NCBI GenBank assembly: GCA_021772095.1
Contig: JADYXR010000154.1
Location: 1 to 33,564 of the forward strand
Reading direction: 5' to 3'
Length of the DNA: 33,564 bases
Source: Candidatus Obscuribacter sp.
GTDB lineage: Bacteria > Cyanobacteriota > Vampirovibrionia > Obscuribacterales > Obscuribacteraceae
This document shows, one piece after another, positions 33,544-33,564 of the stretch. The notes beneath the pieces are model-generated. The model saw only the letters and a list, made by a program, of their open reading frames with translations. It was not told the DNA's origin and searched no databases. The translations under genes and the position numbers were made by a program. Position 1 is the first letter of the stretch. Every line of letters starts with the position of its first letter.

Positions 33544-33564
33544 GTTTTCAACAATGTTATTGGA

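Noticed and set aside
6688..33543. Dozens of plus-strand ORFs of 60-250 codons inside the giant gene (for example 20545-21273, 25705-26460, 29245-29868)
   Set aside because: They lie antisense to a motif-rich frame, have no domains, signal peptides or ribosome-binding sites, and look like shadows of its codon bias.
6688..33543. Kinase or Walker-type ATPase in the giant protein
   Set aside because: I found no GxxxxGK[ST] loop with a partner acidic motif and no HRD/DFG-type kinase motifs.

Overview
This window reads as chromosomal DNA from a diderm (Gram-negative-type) bacterium with roughly balanced base composition and a taste for very large or low-complexity proteins. Lipoprotein maturation (Lnt) and an LptF/LptG-type lipopolysaccharide permease indicate an outer membrane. 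A TPR protein with a tail of 'RL..LE..L.G' type resembles proteins I associate with non-photosynthetic Cyanobacteria relatives (Obscuribacterales/Vampirovibrionia); this placement is from memory and tentative. There are no RNA genes, CRISPR arrays, insertion sequences or phage structural genes.

Left part (1-5400). A partial TPR protein (its 5' end lies left of the window and contains a CAA/polyglutamine tract) is followed by a small exported Ala/Gly-rich protein. A small exported proline-rich protein lies on the opposite strand. Then comes a tight two-gene operon, lnt plus an LptF/LptG-family permease, whose stop and start codons abut (TAGATG). The operon converges on the next gene across a short intergenic stretch that carries four degenerate 13-bp tandem repeats.

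Right part (5393-33564), all on the minus strand. One uninterrupted reading frame of at least 8951 codons fills 80 % of the window, and its frame is still open at the right edge. About 110 bp downstream, in the same orientation, is a secreted von Willebrand factor A (vWA) protein that may share its transcript.

The giant protein is a mosaic with no signal peptide or membrane segment that I can see. In order from the N-terminus it holds: a zincin-like module; a long helical region; an ADP-ribosyltransferase-like segment; a second zincin module; a degenerate TraB/ChaN-like segment; a HELVGH module; a beta-solenoid-like region; another helical region; a phosphoribosyltransferase-like segment; zincin modules 4, 5 and 6; a zincin-like module that has lost its HExxH; a SAM-methyltransferase domain; a Thr-rich linker; a second dead zincin module; two HEWSH zincins, each followed by HEAT-like helices; and finally a complete PP2C-type phosphatase, an FHA domain and a helical tail. 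A recurring linker, P-[DE]-[SN]-x-E-[LV]-x-x-W, marks four boundaries.

My reading is that this is a multi-enzyme 'polyvalent' protein: many protease-like modules, some of them pseudoenzymes, plus nucleotide- and methyl-transfer domains and a phosphatase/phosphopeptide-reader tail. It could act in conflict, host or prey interaction, or regulated proteolysis. The domain calls rest on motifs read by eye; the biological role is inference.
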